Source: Spongilla lacustris
Taxonomy: Eukaryota > Porifera > Demospongiae > Spongillida > Spongillidae
Direction of reading: 5' to 3'
DNA length: 64,000 nucleotides
Assembly (NCBI GenBank): GCA_949361645.1
Contig: OX442424.1
Span: 782,741-846,740, forward strand
Part shown: positions 11,755 to 22,181 of the stretch, in pieces
Layout: each line of letters begins with the position of its first letter
Position numbering within the stretch: the stretch's first letter is position 1
The notes under the pieces: model-generated
The model's database searches: none
The model's input: only the letters and a program-made list of their open reading frames with translations
What the model was told of the DNA's origin: nothing
Program-made: the position numbers and the translations under genes

Positions 11755-14700
11755 CACACACACAAAGACGTGTGACCACTGCTAAGGCAAACTGACCAGT
11801 CTTCACCAAAGCCACAAGAGATGTGTTGACGGCAAGGGAAAGCTCAATGGGCAACTCTGGAGGGACCACAGAGGTTAGGATTAAGGTGCACTCTAAAAAG
11901 AGTTTGTAGCGATTTCTCTCGGGGTTCTCAGACCCTGCAAAGAAACACAAGTAAAATGGTGGAGATGAAGGAAGGTCACGCTTAGGGGGGAGGGGAAGGG
12001 GATGCAAATGGGGTGCAAAGATGAAGGAAGTAAAAGGGATGGGAGGGACTGTGGGATGAAGAGGGAGATAATGAATGAAAAATGTGACTTGTGCCAATGG
12101 ACAAAGGCGGATAATGGATGGGCAGTAAAACAGAGGAAGGAAATATGGAGAAAGACGATACAGGCATGCTGGGTTCTAAGAATTATGGCAAGAGAGATGC
12201 AGAAAATACGAACGTGAAGGCAACAATCAACCTTTAATCCACACGTATGCAGCTGCCATGATGGCAAAGACCAGGAGAAACAGGATGAACACAAAGGCCT
12301 CGAGGTTATTAGCAGTGACCCTCTTCACCCCAAAAAGGATGGTTCGAAGCAATTTACCCTGAAGTAATGGGATGGCACCTGATCAGCAGATGCCCTTAAA
12401 ACATATGTACACACCCTCACAAATGCTCTTCAACCACACATTCCCTCACACACACCCTTCACTCATGGTCAGATGCCCCTCAGATGGCCTTCACTCCCTC
12501 ACAGATGTCCCCTCACACCCTCAGATGCCCCTCACACCCTCAGATGCCCCTCACACCCTCAGATGCCCCTCACACCCTCAGATGCCCCTCACACCCTCAG
12601 ATGCCCCCACACACCCTCAGATGCCGCTCAGATGTCCCCACACACCCTCAGATGCCCCCACACACCCTCAGATGCCCCCACACACCCTCAGATGCCCCCC
12701 ACACCCTCAGATGCCCCCACACACCCTCACCTGTGAAGTGCTGAATCCTGTACGCAGCACATAGCCAATGCAGCCATTATCAGGGGCTCTCCCCCCTGAA
12801 GAGGTCTTGGATGACGGTGTGTGCTGAACAACTCGAGTTCCACCACTGATGATGTGCAAGCGTGCATCTCTATCCATGTCCAACTTCTCCTGTGATGCTG
12901 CATCTTCAATTGGCTCCTGCATGGTTGCAGGAATTGGGGGGAGGGGAGAGGGAGGAGGGGGAGGGGGAGGGGGGAGGGGGAGGGGGGAGGGGGGAGGGGG
13001 AGGGGGAGGGAGGAGGGTTAAAGGGTTGGGCCAAAGCAGCATGCATCAATTCCCACCTTCATCTGCGGTACAGACTCTCCTGTCAACATGCTCTCATCAA
13101 TGATACAAGAACCTCGCAACAGCAGAATGTCACAGGGCACAAGGTTGTCATCTTTGGAGCGGCCTTGTAAGGGAAAGGGGAGGAGAGGGGAGGAGGGAGG
13201 GCGGAGAAGGAGTCCAAGATAAGAAAAAGGCAGGGAAGAGGTAGTGAGAAGCGGAGAGAGAGGAGGATGAAAGGAGAGGGAAGAAGAAACAGAAAAACAT
13301 ACTGCTCAATATACTGCTCAATATACTGCTCAATATACTGCTCAATATACTGCTCAATATACTGCTCAATATATTGCTCAATATACTGCTCAATATACTG
13401 CTCAGCATCATACTGGCCAGATCAGAACATGTCATCGTTACTAAGCAACTCTACAGAAACCTAAACACAAAGCTGTGCACACATGCACATTGAACTAATT
13501 AGAAAACATTAATCCATTTTTAAAAATTATGTCAACACTACATTAAACTAAAATTAAGAACTTCAACCAATCCCATTTCTAGCCGTAGGGGAAGGGTCTA
13601 GACAAAACCCAAAGCCCAAATGACCTCTACGCACTAACCAATTGAAATAATGTCTCCAGGCAACAGCTCTTCAGTAGATGTCTTAGTCCACCTGGCACCT
13701 CTGTACACCTGGGTGGGCATAGTAGTAACTTCATCACAGACACAAACATACATGCATTCACACAGCACACAAACACACACACACAGATACATACATAACA
13801 CATGCACACAGCACACACACACACACACACACAGATACACACACAACACATGCACACAGCACACACACACAGATACACACACAACACATGCACACACTCA
13901 CAGCACACACACACACACAGATACACACACAACACATGCACACACTCACAGCACACACACACACACAGATACACACACAACACATGCACACAGCACACAC
14001 ACACACAGATACACACAACACATGCACACGGCACACACACAGATACACACACAACACAGCACACCACACACACACACACAGATACACACACAACACATGC
14101 ACACAGCACACGCACACACAGATACACACAACACATGCACACAGCACACACACACACACAGATACACACACAACACATGCACACAGCACACACACAGATA
14201 CACACACAACACATGCACACAGATACACACACAGCACACACACACACACAGATACACACACAACACATGCACACAGCACACACTCACACACAGATACACA
14301 CACAACACATGCACACAGCACACACACACAGATACACACAACACATGCACACAGCACACACACAGATACACAGATACACACACAACACATGCACACAGCA
14401 CGTACAAATATTGGGTAGGGCTTTGAACTCATGTTTCTCACATCAACAAGATTCTTTTGTTGCTGGAAAGGAAAAGCGGGGAGGAAGGAGAGGGAGAGAA
14501 GGAGAGAGGAGAGAGGAGGAGAGGAGGATAGGGGAGAAGAGGTAGGGGGAGAGGGGAGTGGCGGGGAGAGAGGTGGGGAGAGAAGGGAGGAGTCATGCCC
14601 TCATCCTTCCACCCCAATCCACCCCATTTCCCACCTCACCACACCTCACTACCCACCCTCACTACACCTCTTACCTGCTTGACAAGAATGGCCTCAAAGC

Positions 14701-15807
14701 TCACAAGCATGAACAGTGTGAAGAGACTGTAGTACCAGTAGTCGTCCAGGCACCACAGCCCCACACAGAATACCTGGAACACAAAGAAGGGGGCAGATGC
14801 TCTCTCCTTGAACAGAGCCCAGAAGTCTGGGGAGGACATCTCCAACCTGTTCAGAGCAGAAGCCCATTTTATACACATTCACACACACACACACACACAC
14901 ATACACACACACACACACACACACATACACACACACACACACGCACACTAATACATATGCACACTAATATACATGCACACAAAATGATGCATATATTACA
15001 ATATATACGTGTACATATACAAACTCATACAGCAACATAAGCTTTATGTGTAAATGTGGCAATGTACAGTAATAGTGGTGAAGGAAATAAGAAATGGTCA
15101 TGTGACACTACGTGCAGTCATGTGACAACCATGTGACATTGCTGGTATACTCACTGGTTCTTGCCATATTTCACTCTGGCCCTGTCTACATCATCATCAC
15201 TTCCATAACCTTTCCACTGTGTGTACTGTGAGTATGGCAGGTCCACGGGAAATGGGAGAGGACTGAACTCTCCATCTTTGTAGATGTATTTTATCTTTTG
15301 AAACATGAACCAAATATGTGTTTCTCCACTAAGGCGGTCCTGAAATACGCCACTGTATGAAAAACAACAACAAAAGCAAAAAAAACTCGTTCCCTACGTG
15401 CTGCGTGACCAAGGAGACCAGTTCGGGGGAGCCATTATTTGGAGTGGGCACCACTTTAACCAGCTGTGCTTCCTGAACCGTGGAAACCTGCACGTGAACA
15501 AAAATGAAAAGCGCGGAGTGAACAGCGGCTCAACAGGGCCAGGGCCACCCGTCTTGACCTTCTTGCAAGTGACGAAGCAACGTAAGTGAACTGACCACAC
15601 ACAGAACAAACAGAGCAAGAAGTCCAAAGCCGCAACGCCTGCAATGGCTATGAGGAAGACCTCTCGATAGTCCCACAGCCCGTAAACTCCGACCCACAGG
15701 AACACGAGAACGGCATAGGAGACCACGAATGGAGCAATGTAGCCGTGGAAGGCGATGTGAAGAGGCTTGTACAATGAAATATAGTCTATCTCGTCGCCGA
15801 TGGTCAT
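5108..15807 (-). CDS. ATP13A1: ATP13A1, P5A-type ATPase of the ER (27 exons, complete)
   Basis: Exons: 15807-15559, 15487-15398, 15339-15155, 14846-14675, 14462-14406, 13708-13639, 13163-13057, 12916-12731, 12358-12232, 11934-11797, 11134-11011, 10948-10743, 10424-10258, 10203-10093, 9761-9636, 9422-9219, 8586-8500, 8432-8336, 7792-7687, 7606-7540, 7462-7342, 7059-6924, 6858-6798, 6008-5866, 5589-5481, 5418-5275, 5218-5108. Together they give 3501 nt, or 1166 aa, close to the family length of about 1200. Catalytic motifs are intact: TGES (302-305), the P5A signature PPELP (439-443), DKTGT with the phosphorylated Asp 482, KGAPE (617), TGDNP (710) and GDGTND (820-825). Hydrophobic segments at the N-terminus, around PPELP and at the C-terminus fit the P5A topology. 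P5A ATPases (Spf1/ATP13A1) remove mis-inserted tail-anchored and signal helices from the ER membrane. The acceptor of exon 22 is set by frame (TA at 7059). Most larger introns are minisatellite arrays. Confidence 0.96.
5690..5863. repeat. (GT)n microsatellite, ATP13A1 intron 24
   Basis: Long GT dinucleotide runs broken by tatatgtg interruptions. They end directly at the donor of exon 24. Confidence 0.95.
6258..6772. repeat. 24-bp minisatellite, ATP13A1 intron 23
   Basis: About 20 copies of a 24-bp unit (core tgcttatacacacatgcacg), differing mainly by cac/cgc, cgt/cat and tat/tac changes. The open frames seen through it on both strands are repeat artefacts. Confidence 0.95.
7062..7325. repeat. 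19-bp G-rich minisatellite, ATP13A1 intron 21
   Basis: About 14 copies of gggtgagggtgtagatgaa. The array begins within a few bases of the acceptor of exon 22 and nearly fills the intron. The repeated GGG runs on the plus strand could form G-quadruplexes. Confidence 0.95.
7795..8275. repeat. GT/GCATGT compound microsatellite, ATP13A1 intron 18
   Basis: About 480 bp of (GT)n interrupted regularly by gcatg and gtatg, including an internal duplication of roughly 110 bp (around 7885-7930 and 8005-8050). It abuts the acceptor of exon 19 at 7792. Confidence 0.95.
8590..8888. repeat. purine-only minisatellite, ATP13A1 intron 16
   Basis: About 300 bp of nearly pure A/G on the plus strand, made of variants of gggggagaggaaagaggag. 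Confidence 0.95.
8942..9090. repeat. 46-bp tandem repeat, three copies
   Basis: Three copies of a unit beginning caagaggtcacctctcctcc, with decayed extensions on both sides. All lie within ATP13A1 intron 16. Confidence 0.85.
9836..10015. repeat. C-rich tandem repeat, ATP13A1 intron 14
   Basis: Irregular units of cctccctagacccccagcac and catgcacttccctcc between exons 14 and 15. Confidence 0.85.
11137..11205. repeat. (GT)n microsatellite, ATP13A1 intron 10
   Basis: A GT run starting at the acceptor side of exon 11, so the minus-strand polypyrimidine tract is itself a CA run. Confidence 0.9.
11330..11764. repeat. (CATA)n microsatellite, ATP13A1 intron 10
   Basis: About 430 bp of tetranucleotide catа-type repeats (c-a-t-a) with cacaca and gcatac interruptions. 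Long open frames in all directions here are artefacts. Confidence 0.95.
12505..12727. repeat. 19-bp minisatellite, ATP13A1 intron 8
   Basis: About 11 copies of cacaccctcagatgcccct. The array runs up to the donor of exon 8. Confidence 0.95.
12936..13018. repeat. G-rich tract (gaggggg)n, ATP13A1 intron 7
   Basis: Uninterrupted purine sequence rich in G-runs of three to six, next to exon 8. Confidence 0.9.
13298..13403. repeat. 12-bp minisatellite, ATP13A1 intron 6
   Basis: Nine copies of atactgctcaat. Confidence 0.95.
13740..14402. repeat. CA-rich compound minisatellite, ATP13A1 intron 5
   Basis: About 660 bp of units built from agatacacacacaacacatg and cacacagcacacacac. It ends at the donor of exon 5. 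Confidence 0.95.
14876..14945. repeat. (CA)n microsatellite, ATP13A1 intron 3
   Basis: CA run interrupted by catacac, close to the acceptor of exon 4. Confidence 0.9.
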
Positions 15808-16054
15808 CCTAAGCCTCTTCCCCAGGCCATTAGCAAAATGCTAATATATAAATTTTCACGTTATAATCGATTACAACCAATAACAATACCATTGTTGTGG
15901 TGAACGTATAGAAACAGAATTACATCGCGTGTAACTAGTTGTGAAATTGTGCCTAAGCTACAATCAGTGTCCTGTCTGCTTCTGTCTCACCAAAAAAAAA
16001 CATATACACACACAAGATAATAAGCACATTCAAAAATGAACACGTGATCATGAT

Positions 16055-17592
16055 TCACTGAGATTTTCTCATTCGGCTTCTGTGAGGGAGTTTGAATTAA
16101 GCAGCTTCAAAATTCAACCAACAATGGGAAAGCATACCTCGTTTCCATTCGGATAGCTGTGTATTCATACCACAGCACATTAGGGATCAGAGACATGTCT
16201 CTCAAGAGAAGCAGCTCTGCTATTTTCCTAAATCATGAATAACCCACCCACCCAATTAATAACCCTAGTCAATTCTAAAAAATTACAGAGGGTTGTCTCA
16301 CCATGAAGATATGTGTGGGAACATTGGGGATAGACCAAACTAGAAGAGAAATGAGATCACCACATAGGTCAACTATGTGTACATGTACATAGTTGTGTGT
16401 GGCTAGAGATGTTACACCACATAGCTCTGTGTAGGTATGTGTGTATGGATGTGCATATGTAGAAGTAGGTATGTGTGTGTATGGATGTGCATATATAGAA
16501 GTAGGTATGTGTGTATGGATGTGCATATGTAGAAGTAGGTATGTGTGTATGGATGTGCATATGTAGAAGTAGGTATGTGTGTGTATGGATGTGCATATGT
16601 AGAAGTAGGTATGTGTGCGTGTATGGATGTGCATATGTAGAAGTAGGTATGTGTGTGTATGGATGTGCATATATAGAAGTAGGTATGTGTGTGTATATGG
16701 ATGTGCATATATAGAAGTAGGTATGTGTGCATATATGGATGTAGGTACATGTACACACATGTGCTCTGTGTCTCTCTACTTACGTGCACCACTGTGAACC
16801 ACAGCATGGCAAACACAGCTCCTGCACCCACACCACACAGCATCTGTGCGTAGGTATGGTAGCCAAGGTAGATCCTGTTTGGGCGAAGAGCCATTGTTAG
16901 CAGAGATGTACACCCCAGCACCATGTAACAACCTGCTGATGAAAACCATCCCCATGGCAGCAATCACAACACACGACAGCAGTATTTTCCAAACGTAAGA
17001 GAGCTTCGCTCTGTTAGATAAATGCAAAGGATAGAGGGTTAAAGTGTACAAAACACGGCCAAAAAATTATATGGTAGGGGCAGCTTACCGGATAAAGAAG
17101 AATAAGACGAGGTATGTAGCAAAACACGACATGAACTGAGCATGGCTTGAGGGCATTCCGTACTCCACAAAGAGAGAATGAGTGTAAATTGCTGAAGAGT
17201 GATAAAACGATAACTTGTAAGAGAGTAGAGGACCATAAGTACAACACCATAAGGAGATACAGAACACCATAAGGAGATACAGAACACCATAAGGAGATAC
17301 AGAACACCATAAGGAGATACAGAACACCATAAGGAGATACAGAACACCATAAGGAGATACAGAACACCATAAGTACAGTAGATACAGAACACCATAAGTA
17401 CAGTAGATACAGAACACCATAAGTACAGTAGATACAGAGGACCATAAGTAGATACAGAAGACCACTCTATTACTTACTATTTTGGTAGGACATATTAGTA
17501 AGAGCACTTTTTGAAACTTCTAGGTGGTGTTATGTTTTAGTACACTTGGTCCAAGATGTTTTGAAGTTTGAAAATAACATGCACAACTCAGC

Positions 17593-17629
<37 letters not shown>

Positions 17630-18150
17630 TCGTCTTCAAAAGACAACGGGTGGTGATGGTACGTGCGCTCAGTAGTGCGTGTATGTGTTTATGTGTGCGT
17701 ATGGTTTATGTTTGTGATGCACGCCATAGGACACGTACCAATACTACATGTACTCACTGCTCGATGGCCTCGGTGCCTTGATGACGTGCTTCAGTACAAA
17801 ATTGACTCCTTCATTCGCAACAATTCCCGCCAAAAAACAGCACTTTGTAAAAAGCGAGAGCAAACCTAGCTCACTTGCGTGTACTAAGTGGCGTACTCAC
17901 TAACCGTGTGCAAATCTCTTCTAAATGTAATAAGCGTTACGAAGCCCACGAGAATAAATATAGGCAGTAGGCTGAACCATGCCAACGCCATGCCGAGTAA
18001 ATCGCCTGGGAGGGGGAGGGGGGAAACAATAGACGCACATTGTTACTACCGAGTAGGCTTACCCTCTTCATACTGCACATGGGTGAGTGTAATGGGCACC
18101 CGACGAGGACTTACAACTCCGTGTAAGTGTTCCTCGGCCGCCATTTCCAT
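16055..18150 (-). CDS. DOLPP1: DOLPP1, dolichyldiphosphatase (9 exons, complete)
   Basis: Exons: 18150-18063, 18005-17905, 17842-17758, 17191-17089, 17010-16933, 16874-16784, 16339-16302, 16227-16138, 16079-16055. These total 699 nt, or 232 aa (human about 238). The start is ATG 18150; an in-frame ATG at 18144 would remove two residues. All PAP2/lipid phosphatase motifs are present: K-x6-RP (K81-P89), PSSH (105-108, in [10 protein letters not shown]) and SR-x5-H (151-158, SRIYLGYH). Several hydrophobic segments fit an ER multi-pass protein, and the C-terminus [11 protein letters not shown] is family-typical. The enzyme hydrolyses dolichyl diphosphate on the lumenal side of the ER, recycling the lipid carrier of N-glycosylation. 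It lies 247 bp downstream of, and on the same strand as, the ATP13A1 start, and is divergent from the next gene. Confidence 0.95.
16432..16745. repeat. minisatellite of about 32-36 bp, DOLPP1 intron 6
   Basis: About nine copies of a unit containing atgtgcatatgtagaagtag followed by variable GT stretches. Confidence 0.9.
17250..17455. repeat. 20-bp minisatellite, DOLPP1 intron 3
   Basis: Repeated agaacaccataaggagatac, changing into agtacagtagatacagaaca variants at the right end. Confidence 0.95.
17594..17626. repeat. (AT)n microsatellite, DOLPP1 intron 3
   Basis: About 16 AT units. Confidence 0.9.
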
Positions 18151-18210
18151 AAATAGTTTGGTCACGCCCGCGCGTCGTGCAGAAGGGGGCGGGGCAGCCG
18201 CGGCAAAGCT
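18151..18210. promoter_or_regulatory. 60-bp divergent promoter core
   Basis: Only 60 bp separate the ATG of DOLPP1 (minus) from that of the plus-strand gene at 18211. The segment is GC-rich (cgcccgcgcgtcg, ggggcggggc). The ggggcgggg sequence resembles an Sp1/KLF-type GC box. At least one gene's transcription start must lie inside the other's transcribed region, or both are fired from this core (inference). Confidence 0.5.
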
Positions 18211-19470
18211 ATGAGCGAACAGGGGATCGTAGCTGATGAGTTGGCGCGTTCTATTGCAAGGAAAGAAGTTGGTTCGAGTGAACACGATAGAAGGCAGATC
18301 AAGAGAGTGACTATTCTACCTTCTGTCGCGATGCCAACTCGGTTAGGTTCTGCATCCAACAGGACTCCAATCTGCCCTCCAGTGAGTCGGCTATCCTACC
18401 GCTCAAAAGACAGATAATAATGCTTTTGATACAATTTCCAGGTGTGTGGAGTGCAGCCCGGCCAATTGCTGGCCCTCAGGACGACCATAGGATTGGTGGC
18501 AACGATGGAAGAAATCACACAGCGGGAGCAGGAAGCCGACCCGCTGGGGACATCACCGTCCAAAGGTGCACTTAAAACTGCACGTCTGCAACCGCTTCGC
18601 AGAGTGATAGCGCCTCCTCAGCCGGTTGACCAATGTCTCGGCATCATACCGGGTACGTATAGCTGCTTGTTAAATTTAGGATGGCGTACAGCCACCTTTT
18701 TAATATTCTCGCGCAGCCGCCTCTTTTATTGTCGTGGCTTTCTCCCCACAGTGATGGTGCCGCGATCTACAGGGGAAAGACCCCGGTCGTCCACCATCGA
18801 CCCAATCGACCCCAGCCGGCGGAGGACGAGAACGCCAGCTAAGAGGAGAAGCCGCTCGGCCATTACGGTTCCATCTGAGAGCGTCGAGTCTACAGCACCA
18901 CGGCAACTGGCACTGGTTCCACAAAGCAGAATACCAATACGGGCTCCTTCGGAAGACCAGACCCTCCCCTCGGTAACTTCGGTAGTAAATCAGTTCAAAG
19001 TGGAGGTGACGATAGCTAAGAAGTCAAACGAGCACCACCCTGGATGCAGTCTGCCTCCCATTTATAACTCCATGGAGACACAAAGCCCAGCAGCTACGGG
19101 TGCACATGACACACTCATCACGGCTGACCAGGATACCAAAGGAAAAAGCAAGATGTGCATAATATCACTAGCGAACGAGGTGCCGGAGAAACCCAAGTCA
19201 CGTGGAGGTCACCAGAGCAAGAGGGTCACCAGTGGGAAGCTCAGCCTGGGGTGGAGCCCTCCTAAACCGCTGGGGCCAATCAATGGCACCTCTGTCCCCA
19301 TTGCCGTGACTGGAGGCAAGAGGACACAACTTCACACTGCGGACAGAAATGTGGACAAAGTCCAAGAAGCAGGATCTTCTGAACCAGTGACGACATCCTC
19401 TGAACCGGTTCACATATTCATGGACCAAACATTGTCAGAAGGTCATGATCAAACTGCCAACCCTGTATGA
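18211..19470 (+). CDS. unrecognised basic, disordered protein (3 exons)
   Basis: Exons 18211-18381, 18442-18652 and 18752-19470, in phase, give 366 aa. Introns are 60 and 99 nt with GT-AG borders. I do not recognise the protein. It is rich in Ser, Pro, Thr, Arg and Lys with little hydrophobic sequence. A basic patch RRRTRTPAKRRSRS at about residue 150 could be a nuclear localisation signal. No catalytic motif, signal peptide or transmembrane helix is visible. The first ATG is used because it opens the frame directly after the divergent promoter; the next in-frame ATG (VAMPTR) would lose the N-terminus. It is transcribed convergently with TAF13, 53 bp between ends. A fast-evolving nuclear or cytoskeletal adaptor is possible but not supported by a motif. 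Confidence 0.7.
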
Positions 19471-19523
19471 TGATGGGTGTTTTGTGTGTGTGTGTTGCGT
19501 TTGTGTTTACATGCACTAGACAC

Positions 19524-19904
19524 TTATGATTCAAATTCTGAGAAGTCTTTTCTGGCTTTCTTTAGTTCCTCATTCATCATGAGTAAGTCTTTAACCCTTG
19601 CATATTTCTTGGGGTCCTTCCGTATCAAGAAGATGATGTCTTCGACGTGCACCCTGCCCTTCTTACTCACTTCCATCGTTTTCAACGTCATCTCCAGGAT
19701 GAACTCTATTACAAGGTCTTCCACTAAGTCGACTGTCTCCGAATAAGGCGTAGGGTCGTCGCCGAAACCATGCATCATGTACTTTAACTCTCGCGTGAAC
19801 ATTCTTTTTCTCTTTGGTGCTGGTGGGGCGAGTGTAAGTTCGTCCGAAACAGAGTCTCCCTTCCCGTTTGGCGGCGGAGAACTTCGTTTGCTTCCCGCAG
19901 CCAT
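19524..19904 (-). CDS. TAF13: TAF13, TFIID subunit 13 (intronless)
   Basis: 126 residues from ATG 19904; human TAF13 is 124. The conserved core runs from KRKRMFTRELKYMMHGFGDD through LVEDLVIEFILEM and VEDIIFLIRKDPKK to ARVKDLLMMNEELKKARK. This is the TAF13 histone fold, which pairs with TAF11 inside TFIID and touches TBP during RNA polymerase II initiation. The first 30 or so residues are a Ser/Pro-rich, non-conserved head. There is no intron, as in DHX40. A GTG codon just upstream is not needed as a start. Confidence 0.97.
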   Translation of the reverse strand: MAAGSKRSSPPPNGKGDSVSDELTLAPPAPKRKRMFTRELKYMMHGFGDDPTPYSETVDLVEDLVIEFILEMTLKTMEVSKKGRVHVEDIIFLIRKDPKKYARVKDLLMMNEELKKARKDFSEFES

Positions 19905-20051
19905 CACCGTTGTTTACTTCTAGTTCACAACTCTAATTTAACGTCAGTAATATCGTATTGCGACAGGGTGCCAAAGGTGTTGAAACGGTATGCTTCACGA
20001 TATACTGGTATATAATTATATTCTAGCTGTATTGTTTTATACATAACAGAC
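19905..20051. promoter_or_regulatory. divergent promoter, TAF13 / DUF2358 gene
   Basis: 147 bp between the two divergent start codons. No TATA box, GC box or other named element is convincing. Confidence 0.45.
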
Positions 20052-21328
20052 ATGGCAGCCTCCAGGTGGTCTGAGTCAATCACATATGATTTGAATGTAC
20101 TACTACTGAAGCAACGTATATCTCCCATCAAGAGGTGCATAAATCAAAGGGTGCGCGTTACCCGCGCAGGCGCGCGCTGCACTACACGTCGAACAGTCAG
20201 TGATCGCCTACAGACAGCTGTTCTTCCGATGATAACGAAACAACGGACTTTGCATATGCACGACTTGACTCACTCTAATACCGCAGTATCACAACACCTG
20301 CTTTGGCGGCACAAAGCAGTTGCATACGAAGAATTAGACAAAAATATTGTAACAGGCAACAGTTCCTCGCTATTGGTACAGTCGTGCCATGCTCAGCACG
20401 TGTTTAACTGTGCAATTGTGAACAGGAGAAGCAGTACGCTAGTTTCGACCCATACGCCCCTAGAACGTCCGTCATTCTCTCCAGGAGTGTCTACAGTTGA
20501 ATTCTCAGCTGAACAGAGCGAAGGTGCAGTTAAGACTGAACACCCTAACGACCGTCCTACACCTACGCAGCTGTCATTTGTTCTTCTCAAGCTGAGAGAG
20601 GAGGTTAGTGTACTCCTCGGGAACTACGTACAATCCCCGTGCCTATTTTTTACAGCGTGTTCACTTTCCTCTCAGTTCCCTCACCTGCTCTACCCTCATT
20701 ACCACTTGGATGTTTACATTTACTCACGTGATGTGAAGCTGGAGAACAAACTGTTAAGTTTTCTCCCCACCAACATGAGGTAGCCTTACCTCACTACTCA
20801 GCTGCATGCCTAACCCTTTGCTTTCCTTCCTAGTGGCCTCACCTCTTACAGGCTCTTCATGTGGTCTTGGCAGGTCTTGCTGAGGTACAGCTATGGTTTC
20901 CCTGAACTCCAGCTGATGAAAATCACTAAGGAGGAGGAGAAGGGAGAGATCCACGCCAGATGGAGGATATGTGGGTACTCGCGGTTTGCATCTCGAAGTA
21001 AAGGCACACCAGAGTAAGTGGAAGAAAGCTCCAGGACTTATTTATAACTCTGTCTTCACACATTCCGCTCAGGGTGGTGTTGGATGGCTTTTCTGAGTTT
21101 GCTGTCAACTCCAGTGGTTTGGTCCACTCGCACAGGATTAGCAAAGTAAGTAACACTTGGGTGGGGTGGGGGGGGGGGGGGGTCTCTTTCTTTGTCACAT
21201 ATGTGCATTTTTAGGTAATGCCAGTACCCACAGCAGCAGGACGAGGCCCCACATCATGGCTAGCTCAGCTGGCAGCTCTCCTGGGGCTAGCCCGCCAGAA
21301 GCCTCTGGCCCCTGAGTGTATGACTTGA
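20052..21328 (+). CDS. DUF2358 protein, C6orf136-like (5 exons)
   Basis: Exons 20052-20603, 20676-20752, 20834-21013, 21073-21145 and 21215-21328, all in phase, give 331 aa. The C-terminal half matches the DUF2358 pattern: LREE...FPHLL, then HLDVYIYSRDVKLEN, GLTSYRLFMWSWQ, ELQLMKITKEE, HARWRICGYSR, VVLDGFSEFAVNSSGLVHSHRI. In plants and in animal C6orf136 this NTF2-like fold carries the same DV.. ARWR.. G...F..HR signature. The biochemical role is unknown; organellar targeting is reported for relatives, but I cannot confirm a transit peptide here. The first 180 residues are not conserved to my eye, and the start ATG at 20052 is chosen as the first in frame. Convergent with the 580-aa gene; the stops are 191 bp apart. 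Confidence 0.8.
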
Positions 21329-21519
21329 CATCTGCGTGAGTTACTGATCAATGGTAATAATGTGGTCCTTCACCCCCCCCCACCCCCCCCCCCCCCCCGC
21401 AGAGACACCATCCACAGCCAGCCAGCTATGTCATGTAACCTTGTGCATGTGCTGCCCTGATATGCACAGCTAAAATATTATTATTATTGACATTAAAAAA
21501 AAAAAAAATCCATTGAGCG

Positions 21520-22146
21520 TTATTTGAAGTATAATTGTAGTTTTGGGTATCGTGTGGACTTCCATTGCCTGTGCTTCACGGGGTCAAAGTACAGTGCAAT
21601 CATCTCCCTACCTGTATGGAAGGGGGAGGAGGGATAATGCCGGGCAGTGGGGTGTGGAACAGTGTGTACCTCGAGGACTCATCTCAAGAGGTGCTTGCAC
21701 ACACACCTGGCTAGAGGAGAGAATGGTCTCCATGTCCTGGAGCAGCTGCAGGAATGAGGTAGTTTAAGAGTCAAGTCATAACCTCAACAGGCACCTAGGC
21801 AGCACACTCCTCACACCACACTCACACCTGCCCATACTCTCACACAACACACACTCACACCGGCCCATACTCACACACTCACACCTGCCCATACTCTCAC
21901 ACACTCACACCTGCCCATACTCTCACACACTCACACCTGCCCATACTCTCACACCACACCCACCTTCTCCCCCTGAACATTGCCAGCCACATTGCTCTCC
22001 ATGAGGTGTATGAAAGACCCTCGTGGTACCAGCTTGCTCATGAGAACACCTATGCATTTCCAGAACCTGTGCCCATGCAAGTGGAATAGAGCAGAAGAGT
22101 ATCCTAGGGGGGACTAAAGGGTACCCCATGGGGGGGACTAAAGGTA

Positions 22147-22181
<35 letters not shown>

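Noticed and set aside
11007..12097. ORFs rich in MYVC or HTYI over the (CATA)n repeat
   Set aside because: Microsatellite translation. The real coding parts are only exons 10 and 11 of ATP13A1.
19925..20140. Minus-strand 71-aa ORF upstream of TAF13
   Set aside because: It overlaps the first exon of the DUF2358 gene and the divergent promoter, with no supporting motif.
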